Shown piece after piece: positions 42,669-51,438 of a stretch of DNA of 64,000 nt. The stretch is from Rhizobium leucaenae USDA 9039 (GTDB taxonomy: Bacteria > Pseudomonadota > Alphaproteobacteria > Rhizobiales > Rhizobiaceae). The stretch is taken from positions 248,001 to 312,000 of the forward strand of contig NZ_AUFB01000005.1 in NCBI RefSeq assembly GCF_000426285.1, written 5' to 3'. The stretch's first letter is position 1; every line of letters begins with the position of its first letter. Position numbers and translations under genes: made by a program. A model generated the notes under the pieces. The model was not told the DNA's origin. It was given only the letters and a program-made list of their open reading frames with translations, and did not search any database.

Positions 42669-42922
42669 ATGTCACGCAAGTCCCACACCCTCCACGACGT
42701 GAGCTTTTGAGGTCACGTCCAAACGACGTAAGGCTTTCCCATCGGAATCGCGGGTTAAGACTGGCTCACAATTCGTTCATGGCGATGTCGAGCTGATCGA
42801 AAAACTCGGCCGCAACGATCCCTGCCCCTGCGGTTCTCGGAGGCGGTTCCAAGAATTGCTGCCTGAAATCAGGCCGCTATGACGGATCGAGCGGGACTAC
42901 TATTTTTAGAGATCGGAACTGA
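42669..42922 (+). pseudogene. SEC-C motif small protein broken by two frameshifts
   Basis: A strong ribosome site (AAAGGAGG) precedes an ATG at 42669 that opens only 13 codons ([13 protein letters not shown]). Shifting frame at the T-run near 42704-42707 continues [10 protein letters not shown] and later [15 protein letters not shown], the SEC-C zinc motif. A second shift near 42836 continues [16 protein letters not shown], the rest of that motif, to a stop at 42920. Together they spell a small protein of about 83 residues, with CPCGS and CC placed as in SEC-C domains. It is therefore probably inactive. Confidence 0.7.
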
Positions 42923-42976
42923 GTTCAATCAGCCTGGAATGTGTGACGCAATTTCTTTCGAGGATTTCGTCACCGC

Positions 42977-43621
42977 TCAAGTGTGGCGCATGCGGAGCCC
43001 GTCGACGAAAAGCTGTTCGAGATACCGCGCCGCATCCTCGAAACGCCCCTCCCCTGAATGTTCCTGCCCGAGCACCGCGCGCACCTGCACGTCGAAATCC
43101 GCATAATGCTGCGTCGTGGACCAGATGGAGAAGATCAGGTGATAGGGGTCGCATTTGGCGATTTTGCCGGCCTTCGCCCAGGCGCGGATAACCTCGGCCT
43201 TTTCATCGACAAGGCTCTTCAGCGGACCTCGGAGTTCGTCCTCGACATGCGGCGCTCCCTGCAGCATCTCGTTGGCAAACAAGCGGCTTTCCCGCGGAAA
43301 ATCGCGGGCCATCTCCAGCTTGCGGCGGATATAGGAGCGGATCTCGCTTTCGGGATTGCCATTGGCGTCGAAGGCGCGCAGCGGCTCCAGCCAGGTGAAT
43401 AGCACCCGGTCGATCAGCGCGCGGTGCATGGCTTCTTTTGTCCGGAAATAGTAGAGCAGATTGGGTTTCGACATGCCGGCGACTTCGGCGATCTGGTCGA
43501 TGGTCGAGCCGCGAAAGCCATGCACGGAGAATACGTCCAGCGCGGCCTCGAGTATTACTTCCTCTTTTTCTTCTTGAATTCGGGTGCGGCGTTGCGTCTT
43601 GGCGGCTCTGGGGATGGCCAT
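42977..43621 (-). CDS. rutR: TetR-family regulator RutR (pyrimidine-responsive)
   Basis: The 214-residue protein aligns by eye with RutR of Escherichia coli: the HTH FRGSTIDQIAEVAGMSKPNL, then LLYYFRTKEAMHRALIDRVL, ESRLFANEMLQGAPHVEDEL, and PYHLIFSIWSTTQHYADFD. RutR binds uracil or thymine and controls pyrimidine degradation. It sits between preTA and the hydrolase genes and faces the latter across a RutR-like operator. Confidence 0.9.
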   Translation of the reverse strand: MAIPRAAKTQRRTRIQEEKEEVILEAALDVFSVHGFRGSTIDQIAEVAGMSKPNLLYYFRTKEAMHRALIDRVLFTWLEPLRAFDANGNPESEIRSYIRRKLEMARDFPRESRLFANEMLQGAPHVEDELRGPLKSLVDEKAEVIRAWAKAGKIAKCDPYHLIFSIWSTTQHYADFDVQVRAVLGQEHSGEGRFEDAARYLEQLFVDGLRMRHT

Positions 43622-43765
43622 GTCTGCTTTGTTTCTCCTTGAAATCCAAGCCCTTCGGCCAAGCTCTCATTCCCCTGCCCATGCTCTAATTTTGGGCAAC
43701 TGCCTGTAATTTTGTCGGGAATTTTCGTGCTTTTCGTCTTGAGCGCCGCCACGGAAGTTGTAATG

Positions 43766-43781
43766 TTTACCAATCGGTCAA
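43766..43781. promoter_or_regulatory. RutR operator
   Basis: The reverse complement reads TTGACCGATTGGTAAA, matching 12 of 14 fixed positions of the RutR consensus TTGACCA-N2-TGGTCAA. It lies 145 bases upstream of rutR and 140 bases upstream of the hydrolase gene. Confidence 0.7.
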
Positions 43782-43920
43782 ATTATCCGTCAGATGTCTT
43801 TTAAAGGCAACCGGCGATTTTCCGGGGCGAGAAAAACAGATAAGCGCGCCGGAAGCGACCATCGGGAACAATTGGGCATGCGCCTTGCATGACCCGGGAA
43901 AAACAGGTGAGGATTGCATC

Positions 43921-45174
43921 ATGGTGGCAGCGCCAGGAGAAAACATGCGTATCAATGGCGATCGCCTTTGGGACGCACTGATGGACATGGCGAAGATCGG
44001 CCCCGGCATCGCCGGCGGCAACAATCGCCAGACGCTGACCGACTCCGACGCCGAAGGCCGAAACCTTTTCAAGACATGGTGCGACGAAGCCGGCTTGACG
44101 GTGGACGTCGATAAGATGGGCACGATGTTCGCAACCCGTCCCGGCACCGATCCGAACGCGTTGCCCGTCTACGTCGGCTCGCATCTCGACACGCAGCCGA
44201 CCGGCGGCAAATATGACGGCGTGCTCGGTGTCCTGGGTGCGCTCGAAGTCGTGCGCACCATGAACGATCTCGGCATCAAGACCAAGCATCCGATCGTCGT
44301 CACCAACTGGACCAATGAAGAAGGAGCGCGCTTTGCTCCTGCCATGCTCGCCTCCGGCGTTTTCGCCGGCGTGCATTCGCTGGACTATGCCTATGGCCGC
44401 AAGGATCCCGAAGGCAAAACCTTTGGTGAGGAGTTGAAGCGCATCGGCTGGCTTGGCGAAGAAGAGGTCGGCAGCCGCAGAATGCACGCCTATTTCGAAT
44501 ATCACATCGAGCAGGGACCGATCCTCGAAGCCGAGGAGAAGACGATCGGCGTCGTCACGCACTGTCAGGGCCTGTGGTGGCTGGAATTCACGCTGACGGG
44601 CAAGGAAGCGCATACCGGCTCGACGCCGATGAACATGCGCGTCAATGCCGGGCTTGCCATGTCGCGCATCATCGAAATGGTGCAGGGTGTGGCAATGGAA
44701 AACCAGCCGGGCGCAGTCGGCGGTGTCGGCCAGGTCTTCTTCTCGCCGAATTCGCGCAACGTGCTGCCAGGCAAGGTGGTCTTCACCGTCGACATCCGCT
44801 CGCCGGACAAGGCGAAGCTCGACCGCATGCGCGCCAAGATCGAGGCCGAGGCGCCTGTCATCTGCGACGCCCTTGGCGTCGGCTACTCGGTCGAAGCTAT
44901 CGGCCATTTCGAACCGGTGACCTTCGATCCGAAGCTCGTTACCGCCGTGCGCGACGCCGCGGAGAAGTTGGGCTACAGCCACATGAACCTCATCTCCGGC
45001 GCCGGCCACGACGCCTGCTGGGCCGCCAAGATGGCGCCCGCCACCATGGTCATGTGCCCCTGCGTCGGCGGCCTGTCGCACAATGAGGCCGAGGAGATTT
45101 CCAAGGAATGGGCGACCGCAGGTGCGGATGTCCTCTTCCACGCAGTTCTGGAGACTGCGGAGATCGTGGCGTGA
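43921..45174 (+). CDS. Zn-dependent N-carbamoyl-beta-alanine / allantoate-type amidohydrolase
   Basis: The 417-residue protein belongs to the M20-like amidase/hydantoinase-carbamoylase family. Metal-site segments are YVGSHLDTQPTGGKYDGVLG, NEEGARFAPAM, YFEYHIEQGPILE and SGAGHDACWAAK. In this cluster it most likely hydrolyses N-carbamoyl-beta-alanine (third step of uracil breakdown) to beta-alanine, CO2 and ammonia. ATG 43921 follows GGTGAGG. Allantoate or ureidoglycine activity cannot be excluded. Confidence 0.92.
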   Translation: MVAAPGENMRINGDRLWDALMDMAKIGPGIAGGNNRQTLTDSDAEGRNLFKTWCDEAGLTVDVDKMGTMFATRPGTDPNALPVYVGSHLDTQPTGGKYDGVLGVLGALEVVRTMNDLGIKTKHPIVVTNWTNEEGARFAPAMLASGVFAGVHSLDYAYGRKDPEGKTFGEELKRIGWLGEEEVGSRRMHAYFEYHIEQGPILEAEEKTIGVVTHCQGLWWLEFTLTGKEAHTGSTPMNMRVNAGLAMSRIIEMVQGVAMENQPGAVGGVGQVFFSPNSRNVLPGKVVFTVDIRSPDKAKLDRMRAKIEAEAPVICDALGVGYSVEAIGHFEPVTFDPKLVTAVRDAAEKLGYSHMNLISGAGHDACWAAKMAPATMVMCPCVGGLSHNEAEEISKEWATAGADVLFHAVLETAEIVA

Positions 45175-45199
45175 GGACGATGCCCCGCCCGTCGCAACT

Positions 45200-45388
45200 C
45201 CCTCATCCGCTCTTCGGGCCCCTTCTCCCCGAGGGGAGAAGGGGGAAAGCTGCTATGGCCTTCGACAGCATATTCGCGATCCTGGCTGATAAAATCTTGT
45301 TTGACATCGATGCCGCGACAAGAATTCCCTTCTCCCCTCGGGGAGAAGGTGGCCCGAAGGGTCGGATGAGGGGGACGCCACGGATGCC
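45200..45388 (+). repeat. Composite mosaic repeat, copy 1 (left of DUF559 gene)
   Basis: It starts with CCCTCATCCG and CCTTCTCCCCGAGGGGAGAAGG-type palindromes, has a middle part with TTGTTTGACATC, and ends with another such palindrome and CGGATGAGGGG. The outer arms are inverted repeats. The unit recurs as a direct repeat about 610 bases on. Confidence 0.85.
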
Positions 45389-45815
45389 GGACAACGACGA
45401 CATCAGCAAACGCCGCCCAGGCAAAACCAGACAGGCACGTAGACTTCGTCAGATTGAGACGGAAGAGGAATATCGCCTCTGGAGCGATCTGCGCGACCGT
45501 CGCCTAAACGGATACAAATTCGCCAGACAAATTCCGCTCGGCTCTTACGTCGTTGATTTTCTCTGTCGCGAGAAATTGCTGATCGTTGAAATCGACGGCT
45601 TCCAGCACGCTTCATCCCCCTCCGATATCATCCGCACGCGTTGGCTCAAGGCAAGGGGCTATTCGGTGTTGAGATTTTGGAATCATGCGATCACGCGGGA
45701 GCGCCGGGCAGTCCTGGAGACAATTCTCGCTGCGCTGGAGAGTCGGATATTCGAAAGAGACGACATTCTGCGCTTTTATCCTGCGATCGAGCCGACGGGA
45801 GAAATAAGCGAGTGA
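45384..45815 (+). CDS. DUF559 endonuclease-domain protein
   Basis: The 143-residue protein has the DUF559/Vsr-like PD-(D/E)XK nuclease pattern: EYRLWSDLRDRRLNGYKFAR, then IPLGSYVVDFLC and LIVEIDGFQH, with likely catalytic D and E residues, and a final RGYSVLRFWNHAI. Such proteins are probable DNA endonucleases of unknown role. The start ATG lies at the edge of mosaic repeat copy 1, and copy 2 begins 17 bases past the stop, so the gene looks inserted into the pyrimidine cluster. Confidence 0.87.
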   Translation: MPDNDDISKRRPGKTRQARRLRQIETEEEYRLWSDLRDRRLNGYKFARQIPLGSYVVDFLCREKLLIVEIDGFQHASSPSDIIRTRWLKARGYSVLRFWNHAITRERRAVLETILAALESRIFERDDILRFYPAIEPTGEISE

Positions 45816-45830
45816 CATATCCGAACCATG

Positions 45831-45998
45831 CCCCCTCATCCGCCCTTCGGGCACCTTCTCCCCGAGGGGAGAAGGAGGCAGCTACGCTGATTGTGACCAA
45901 TCGGTTCTTGTTTGACATCAATGCCACGGCAAAATTCCCTTCTCCCCTTGGGGAGAAGGTGGCCCGAAGGGTCGGATGAGGGGGCGCCACAGATGCCA
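45831..45998 (+). repeat. Composite mosaic repeat, copy 2 (right of DUF559 gene)
   Basis: A direct repeat of 45200-45388 with the same outer arms (CCCTCATCCG, CGGATGAGGGGG) and palindromes, and the shared middle (TTCTTGTTTGACATC). Even the start-codon context (ATGCC) at its right edge is repeated. It ends about 28 bases before hydA. Confidence 0.85.
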
Positions 45999-46025
45999 GA
46001 GTCTCAAAAAAAGGGAACAAACACC

Positions 46026-47480
46026 ATGAGCACAGTCATCAAGGGTGGAACCATCGTCACAGCCGACTTGACCTATAAGGCCGATGTCAAGGTCGAAGGC
46101 GGCAAGATCGTCGAGATCGGGCAGAACCTGTCCGGCAATGAAGTACTCGACGCTACGGGCTGCTATGTCATGCCGGGCGGCATCGATCCTCACACCCATC
46201 TCGAAATGCCGTTCATGGGCACCTATTCCTCGGACGATTTCGAGAGCGGCACCCGCGCTGCCCTTGCGGGCGGCACGACGATGGTGGTGGATTTTGCCCT
46301 GCCCTCGCCCGGCCAGTCGCTGCTCGAAGCGCTGACCATGTGGGATAACAAATCGACGCGGGCGAACTGCGATTACTCCTTCCACATGGCAATTACCTGG
46401 TGGAGCGAGCAGGTCTTCAACGAGATGGAAGCCGTCGTCCGCGAAAAGGGCATCAACACCTTCAAGCACTTCATGGCCTATAAGGGCGCCCTGATGGTGG
46501 ATGACGACGAGATGTTCTCCTCCTTCCAGCGCTGCGCCGAACTCGGCGCGCTGCCGCTCGTTCACGCCGAGAATGGCGACGTGGTTGCGCAGATGCAGGC
46601 GAAACTGCTTGCCGAAGGCAATAACGGCCCGGAAGCGCATGCCTATTCCCGCCCGGCAGAGGTCGAAGGCGAGGCGACGAACCGCGCCATTATGATCGCG
46701 GATATGGCTGGCAGCCCGGTTTATATCGTGCACACCTCCTGCGAACAGGCGCACGAAGCCATCCGCCGCGCCCGTCAAAAGGGTATGCGCGTCTATGGCG
46801 AACCCTTGATCCAGCACCTGACGCTCGATGAGAGCGAATATGCCAATGCCGATTGGGACCACGCCGCCCGTCGCGTTATGTCGCCGCCCTTCCGCAACAA
46901 GCAGCATCAGGACAGCCTCTGGGCCGGCCTGGCATCGGGTTCGCTGCAGGTGGTCGCAACCGACCATTGCGCCTTCACGACCGAGCAGAAGCGTTTCGGC
47001 CTGAATGACTTCACCAAGATCCCGAACGGCACCGGCGGCCTGGAAGACCGCATGCCCATGCTCTGGACCAATGGCGTCAACACCGGCCGGCTGACCATGA
47101 ACGAGTTCGTGGCAGTGACGTCGACCAACATCGCCAAAATCCTCAACGTCTATCCGAAGAAGGGCGCAATTCTCGTGGGCGCCGATGCCGATATAGTCGT
47201 TTGGGACCCGAAGCGTTCGAAGACCATCTCCGCCAACACTCAACAGTCGGCGATCGACTACAACGTCTTCGAAGGCAAGCAGGTAACGGGCCTGCCGCGC
47301 TATACCCTGACCCGCGGCGTGGTTGCCATCGAGGAAAGTAAGGTCAAGACGCAGCAGGGCCACGGCGAGTTCGTCAAGCGCGAGCCTTTCACCGCCGCCA
47401 ACCGAGCACTCTCGACCTGGAAAGAGGTCACCGCGCCGCGCAAGGTTCAGCGCAGCGGCATCCCCGCAAGCGGGGTGTGA
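46026..47480 (+). CDS. hydA: Dihydropyrimidinase (D-hydantoinase)
   Basis: The 484-residue protein has the cyclic amidohydrolase metal site: GIDPHTHLEMPFMGTYSSDD (HxH), the carbamylated lysine in FMAYKGALM, VHAENGDVV, VHTSCEQAHEA and ATDHCAF. It opens dihydrouracil and dihydrothymine to N-carbamoyl-beta-amino acids, the step between PreTA and the amidohydrolase. ATG 46026 gives the family N-terminus; the frame is open upstream through the repeat but that part is not homologous. Confidence 0.95.
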   Translation: MSTVIKGGTIVTADLTYKADVKVEGGKIVEIGQNLSGNEVLDATGCYVMPGGIDPHTHLEMPFMGTYSSDDFESGTRAALAGGTTMVVDFALPSPGQSLLEALTMWDNKSTRANCDYSFHMAITWWSEQVFNEMEAVVREKGINTFKHFMAYKGALMVDDDEMFSSFQRCAELGALPLVHAENGDVVAQMQAKLLAEGNNGPEAHAYSRPAEVEGEATNRAIMIADMAGSPVYIVHTSCEQAHEAIRRARQKGMRVYGEPLIQHLTLDESEYANADWDHAARRVMSPPFRNKQHQDSLWAGLASGSLQVVATDHCAFTTEQKRFGLNDFTKIPNGTGGLEDRMPMLWTNGVNTGRLTMNEFVAVTSTNIAKILNVYPKKGAILVGADADIVVWDPKRSKTISANTQQSAIDYNVFEGKQVTGLPRYTLTRGVVAIEESKVKTQQGHGEFVKREPFTAANRALSTWKEVTAPRKVQRSGIPASGV

Positions 47481-47513
47481 CGCTTGATCATGTGGAACGG
47501 CGAAAGGTCCGGC

Positions 47514-47686
47514 ATCTCTCTACCTTCTTCCCAGCGGGGAGAAGGACGCGCGAAGCGCGGGTTGAGGGGGCGTTGCACCGTAAGTCTGTCTGTCGCTCGT
47601 CGCTCAAGACGCTCGCCGCAAGGCGGTGAGCCCCCCTCATCCGACGCTTACGCGCCACCTTCTCCCCGGCTGGGAGAAGGTAAAAC
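47514..47686. repeat. Pair of inverted mosaic palindromes downstream of hydA
   Basis: CTTCTTCCCAGCGGGGAGAAGG-type and CACCTTCTCCCCGGCTGGGAG-type palindromes face each other across about 100 bases, with GGTTGAGGGGG and CCCCCCTCATCCG arms. They belong to the same family as the repeats at 45200, 45831 and 57346. They separate convergent genes. Confidence 0.75.
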
Positions 47687-47687
47687 A

Positions 47688-48101
47688 TCACAACGGCACA
47701 TGCCGCTCCAGATCCGGCAGCAGGACGACACTTTCCTGCTCGTTCGGATCGGTGCGGGCGATAATGGCTGTCGCCGGTTGGTCGCTGAGATTGGCGGGCA
47801 GATGCGGAACGCCGGTCGGAATATAGAACATCTCGCCGGCATGAACGACAACATGCTCTTCCAATTGATCGCCGAACCAGCAATGCGTCTCGCCGGACAG
47901 TGCATAGATCGCCGTCTCATGCGCCGCATGCAGGTGCGCCTTGGCGCGTCCGCCCGGCGGAATGGTCAGGAGATGCATGCAGATGCCTGTCGAACCCACT
48001 GTCTCGGCGGCAATCCCCTCGAAGTAGTTGAAGCCTTGTTTCCCGGCATAAGTGCTGCCGGGCTGCACGATGCGGCAGGTTGGCTTCGATGAAACGCTCA
48101 T
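47688..48101 (-). CDS. Cupin-domain protein
   Basis: The 137-residue protein has one cupin barrel with metal ligands in HLHAAHETAIYALSGE and the second motif AGEMFYIPTGVPHLPAN. A small-molecule binding or isomerase/oxygenase role is possible; no specific assignment. ATG 48101 follows GGAGGAA. It faces away from the ABC importer genes across a 124-base gap. Confidence 0.82.
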   Translation of the reverse strand: MSVSSKPTCRIVQPGSTYAGKQGFNYFEGIAAETVGSTGICMHLLTIPPGGRAKAHLHAAHETAIYALSGETHCWFGDQLEEHVVVHAGEMFYIPTGVPHLPANLSDQPATAIIARTDPNEQESVVLLPDLERHVPL

Positions 48102-48225
48102 GCCATTCCTCCATAAAATTCGATAGATCTGCGGCATCCTCCGGTTCTAAAACCACCGCGATGCCGTATAGGATAACACGCAATCCGCCTCGGCTGCGCG
48201 GCGAAAACATGACTGGTAGGTGTTA

Positions 48226-49017
48226 ATGACGTCATCCGCTCCCTCCGTCGTCTCCGCGCGGAACCTCTGCCTCACCTACGAGACAAATGACGGGCCGGTG
48301 CATGCACTGAGCAATGTCGATCTCGACGTGCGGAAGGGCGATTTCGTCTCCTTCATCGGCCCCTCCGGCTGCGGCAAGACCACGTTCCTGCGCGTCATCG
48401 CCGATCTCGAGCGCAAGACCTCCGGCGATATCACCGTCAACGGCATGACGCCGGAAGAGGCGCGCACCAACCGCGCCTATGGCTATGTTTTTCAGGCGGC
48501 CGCTCTTTATCCCTGGCGCACGATCGAAAAGAACATCGCTCTGCCGCTGGAGATCATGGGCTATGCGAAGAGCGATCAAGCCAAGCGCATCGAGCAGACG
48601 CTGGATCTGGTCAACCTCACCGGCTTCGCGCACAAATATCCCTGGCAGCTCTCCGGCGGCATGCAGCAGCGCGCCTCTATCGCCCGCGCGCTCGCCTTCG
48701 ATGCCGACCTTCTGCTGATGGACGAGCCTTTCGGCGCTCTCGACGAGATCGTCCGCGACCACCTCAACGAAGCGTTGCTGAAACTTTGGAAGCGCACGAA
48801 CAAGACCATCTGTTTCGTGACGCACTCGATCCCGGAGGCGGTTTATCTCTCCACCAAGATCGTCGTCATGTCGCCGCGCCCGGGTCGCGTCACCGATGTC
48901 ATCGAATCCACCCTTCCGCACGAACGCCCGCTGGGTATTCGCGAAACCCCGGAATTTCTGGAGATTGCCCATCGTGTCCGCGACGGGCTGAGAGCCGGGC
49001 ATAGCTATGAGGAATAG
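48226..49017 (+). CDS. ABC transporter ATP-binding protein (SsuB/TauB/ThiZ type)
   Basis: The 263-residue ATPase has Walker A GPSGCGKTTFLRVI, the Q-loop YVFQAAALYPWRT, signature LSGGMQQRASIARAL, Walker B LLLMDEPFGALDEIV and an H-loop FVTHSIPEA. It matches the nitrate/taurine/pyrimidine importer class. It starts an operon with a small membrane protein, two permeases and a ThiY-like binding protein. ATG 48226 follows AGG; GTG 48220 is possible. Confidence 0.93.
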   Translation: MTSSAPSVVSARNLCLTYETNDGPVHALSNVDLDVRKGDFVSFIGPSGCGKTTFLRVIADLERKTSGDITVNGMTPEEARTNRAYGYVFQAAALYPWRTIEKNIALPLEIMGYAKSDQAKRIEQTLDLVNLTGFAHKYPWQLSGGMQQRASIARALAFDADLLLMDEPFGALDEIVRDHLNEALLKLWKRTNKTICFVTHSIPEAVYLSTKIVVMSPRPGRVTDVIESTLPHERPLGIRETPEFLEIAHRVRDGLRAGHSYEE

Positions 49018-49026
49018 GATCACGCT

Positions 49027-49362
49027 ATGAACCCGCAATTCCTCCTCTGGCTCACCGGTGCCATGGCGGTGTTCATCGGTGGCGCGACCGCTTCGCGGGC
49101 CTATATCGCCAACAACAACATTTTGATCCTCATCTTCGCGCTCAGCCTCTATTGCGTGGGCAATCTGATGATGGTGCGGCTGATGCGCGAGGGAGGGCTG
49201 GGCCTGGCGATCTCCGCCTCCGCCATTGCCCAGCTCGTGGTCGTGAATATCATTGCCTTCATCGTCTTCGGCGAGCGGCTCAGTCTGCCGCAGCTTGCCG
49301 GCGTCGGGCTTGGCATGGTCGCGATGGCACTGATGCTGTTTCCGGCGGAAAGGGGGACGTGA
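49027..49362 (+). CDS. Small SMR/DMT-like membrane protein inside the importer operon
   Basis: The 111-residue protein has four hydrophobic helices (LLWLTGAMAVFIGGATASRA, ILILIFALSLYCVGNLMMV, GLAISASAIAQLVVVNIIAF, LAGVGLGMVAMALMLF) and a FGERLSLPQ loop like EamA/SMR half-transporters. It is embedded between the ATPase and permease genes, ending three bases before the permease. Its job in the importer is unknown; it may be an accessory or a separate exporter. Confidence 0.75.
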   Translation: MNPQFLLWLTGAMAVFIGGATASRAYIANNNILILIFALSLYCVGNLMMVRLMREGGLGLAISASAIAQLVVVNIIAFIVFGERLSLPQLAGVGLGMVAMALMLFPAERGT

Positions 49363-49364
49363 CC

Positions 49365-50252
49365 ATGGAGAAGGAGCAATTCTTCCAACACAAATTCCTG
49401 CCGGTCACGGCCATCCTGGTGGCAATTATCGTGTTGTGGTACGCCTTTGCCGTCATTCTCAACGCCCCATTCCAGCGCGATCTCGACCGGCGCGCCAACG
49501 TGACCTCCGGTACGATAGAATTCATCGGCAAGACACTCGCGCAGCCGAAGCCGATCCTGCCGGCACCGCATCAGGTGGCGCAGAATGTCTTCGAAAACAC
49601 GTTTCTGAGACCGCTGACGAGCAATCGCAGCCTCGTCTACAATGCCTGGGTGACACTTTCCTCCACGGCTGTCGGTTTCGCTTTCGGCACCCTGCTGGGC
49701 ATCCTCATTGCCGTCGGCATCGTGCATGTCCTGGCACTCGACCGCAGCCTGATGCCGTGGATCATTGCCTCGCAGACGATACCGATCCTGGCCATCGCGC
49801 CGATGGTCATCGTGGTTCTGGGTTCGATCGGCGTCACCGGCCTTATTCCCAAGGCGCTGGTCTCAACCTACCTCTCCTTCTTTCCCGTCGCCGTTGGCAT
49901 GGTCAAGGGATTGCGATCGCCGGAAATCATGCATCTCGACCTAATGCGCACCTATAATGCCAATGCGATGCAGACCTTCTGGAAACTGCGTGTCCCCGCA
50001 TCGGTTCCGTTCCTCTTCACCTCGATGAAAGTTGCGATCGCAGCCAGCCTCACCGGAACAATCGTTGGCGAACTGCCAACGGGCGCCGTCGCCGGCATCG
50101 GAGCCAAACTGCTCGCTGGGTCCTATCAAAGCTTGACCATCGATATATGGGCGGCCCTCGTCGCCGGCTCGATACTAGCCGCAGCACTGATTGCCGTTGT
50201 CAGCATCGCAGCACGTATCGTCGATCGTGCAATGGGAGGACGGGCGGCATGA
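49365..50252 (+). CDS. ABC transporter permease 1 (SsuC/ThiX type)
   Basis: The 295-residue protein has six predicted helices and the coupling loop LDLMRTYNANAMQTFWKLRV. The N-terminal part before the first conserved helix is long (about 80 residues). It shares the operon and overlaps the second permease by four bases (ATGA). Confidence 0.92.
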   Translation: MEKEQFFQHKFLPVTAILVAIIVLWYAFAVILNAPFQRDLDRRANVTSGTIEFIGKTLAQPKPILPAPHQVAQNVFENTFLRPLTSNRSLVYNAWVTLSSTAVGFAFGTLLGILIAVGIVHVLALDRSLMPWIIASQTIPILAIAPMVIVVLGSIGVTGLIPKALVSTYLSFFPVAVGMVKGLRSPEIMHLDLMRTYNANAMQTFWKLRVPASVPFLFTSMKVAIAASLTGTIVGELPTGAVAGIGAKLLAGSYQSLTIDIWAALVAGSILAAALIAVVSIAARIVDRAMGGRAA

Positions 50253-51382
50253 AGAATTCTCATGTGTCGTGGCAAGGCACCCTCTCCTTTCTTCTCTGTC
50301 TTGCGGCGCTCCCGGCGCTGCCACTGCTGGCTGCTGATGCCGCCACCCCCATCAGCAGCGGAACCACGTTCGTCATCTTCGTTCTCATTGGTGCCGCGGC
50401 CCTTGTTTCCTTCATGAACCTGTCCGCAATCCTCTGTGCGTCGATCCTCTTCTTTGCCGCACATGCAGCAGCCTTGCTTTTGCTGGATGGAATATTCGGC
50501 AACGAAGGCAATGCGCTCGCGTCGTTCTTTATCCTGCTTGCCGCGGCTTGGCTGCTTGCCTGGCGCTGCGTTGCCATCCTGTCGGTCACCCCGGCGCATT
50601 CGACCGCAGGTGGCTATACGCTCCGGTTGCTCATTCCCGCGATTTTCGGCGTGTGGATCATCATCATCTGGGAAGCCGTAACGCGCGGGTTCGGCATCCC
50701 TTTCATCCTGCTGCCACCACCAAGCGCCATCGCCGCCCGCATTGCCAGCTCCGCTTCCATTCTTTGGACGGATGTTCAGCAGACGATCTTCCGGTCGGTT
50801 CTAATCGGCTACATTATCGGTTGCACCAGTGGCTTCGTCGTCGCCATCCTCGCCGACCGCTTCGCCTTCCTGCGCCGCGGCCTGCTGCCGATCGGCAATC
50901 TGGTCTCCGCTCTGCCGATCATCGGTGTCGCGCCGATCATGGTTATGTGGTTCGGCTTCGATTGGGCATCCAAATCGGCCGTCGTCGTCATCATGACCTT
51001 CTTCCCGATGCTGGTGAACACGGTCGCCGGCCTCGCCGCCGCGGGCAATATGGAGCGCGATCTGATGCGCACCTATGCGTCGAGCTATTGGCAAACTTTG
51101 TTCAAGCTTCGCCTGCCGGCCGCCGCTCCCTTTATCTTCAATGCACTAAAGATCAACTCGACCCTGGCCCTAATCGGTGCCATCGTGGCAGAGTTCTTTG
51201 GCACACCCATGTCGGGCATGGGCTTTCGTATTTCAACCGAGAACGGTCGGTTGAATCTCGATATGGTCTGGGCTGAGATCGCGGTCGCCGCGGTCGCCGG
51301 CTCCGTCTTCTACGGTATCGTCGCCGCTCTCGAGCGGATGACGACGTTCTGGCATCCGTCTATCCGTGGTGGAAAGACGTAG
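50249..51382 (+). CDS. ABC transporter permease 2 (SsuC/ThiX type), extended N-terminus
   Basis: The 377-residue protein has a C-terminal 200-residue permease domain with the loop RDLMRTYASSYWQTLFKLRL. About 130 extra N-terminal residues contain three or four hydrophobic helices (LLCLAALPALPLLAA, FVIFVLIGAAALVSFM). Two different permeases suggest a heterodimer. It is translationally coupled to permease 1. Confidence 0.9.
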   Translation: MKNSHVSWQGTLSFLLCLAALPALPLLAADAATPISSGTTFVIFVLIGAAALVSFMNLSAILCASILFFAAHAAALLLLDGIFGNEGNALASFFILLAAAWLLAWRCVAILSVTPAHSTAGGYTLRLLIPAIFGVWIIIIWEAVTRGFGIPFILLPPPSAIAARIASSASILWTDVQQTIFRSVLIGYIIGCTSGFVVAILADRFAFLRRGLLPIGNLVSALPIIGVAPIMVMWFGFDWASKSAVVVIMTFFPMLVNTVAGLAAAGNMERDLMRTYASSYWQTLFKLRLPAAAPFIFNALKINSTLALIGAIVAEFFGTPMSGMGFRISTENGRLNLDMVWAEIAVAAVAGSVFYGIVAALERMTTFWHPSIRGGKT

Positions 51383-51438
51383 TTCAGGATCCTGCCAAGG
51401 GATCAGGGCATAACTTCAGAGGGAAAAGGACAAAAAAT

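Noticed and set aside
45200..45998. CRISPR array
   Set aside because: Only two long copies of a palindromic mosaic element with a gene between them; no short regular repeats with spacers.
45912..46025. Longer hydA starting at 45912
   Set aside because: The extension runs through repeat copy 2 and is not homologous to dihydropyrimidinases; ATG 46026 gives the family start.
48102..48225. TPP or FMN riboswitch before the ThiY-like importer
   Set aside because: None of the conserved boxes was seen in the 124-base gap.
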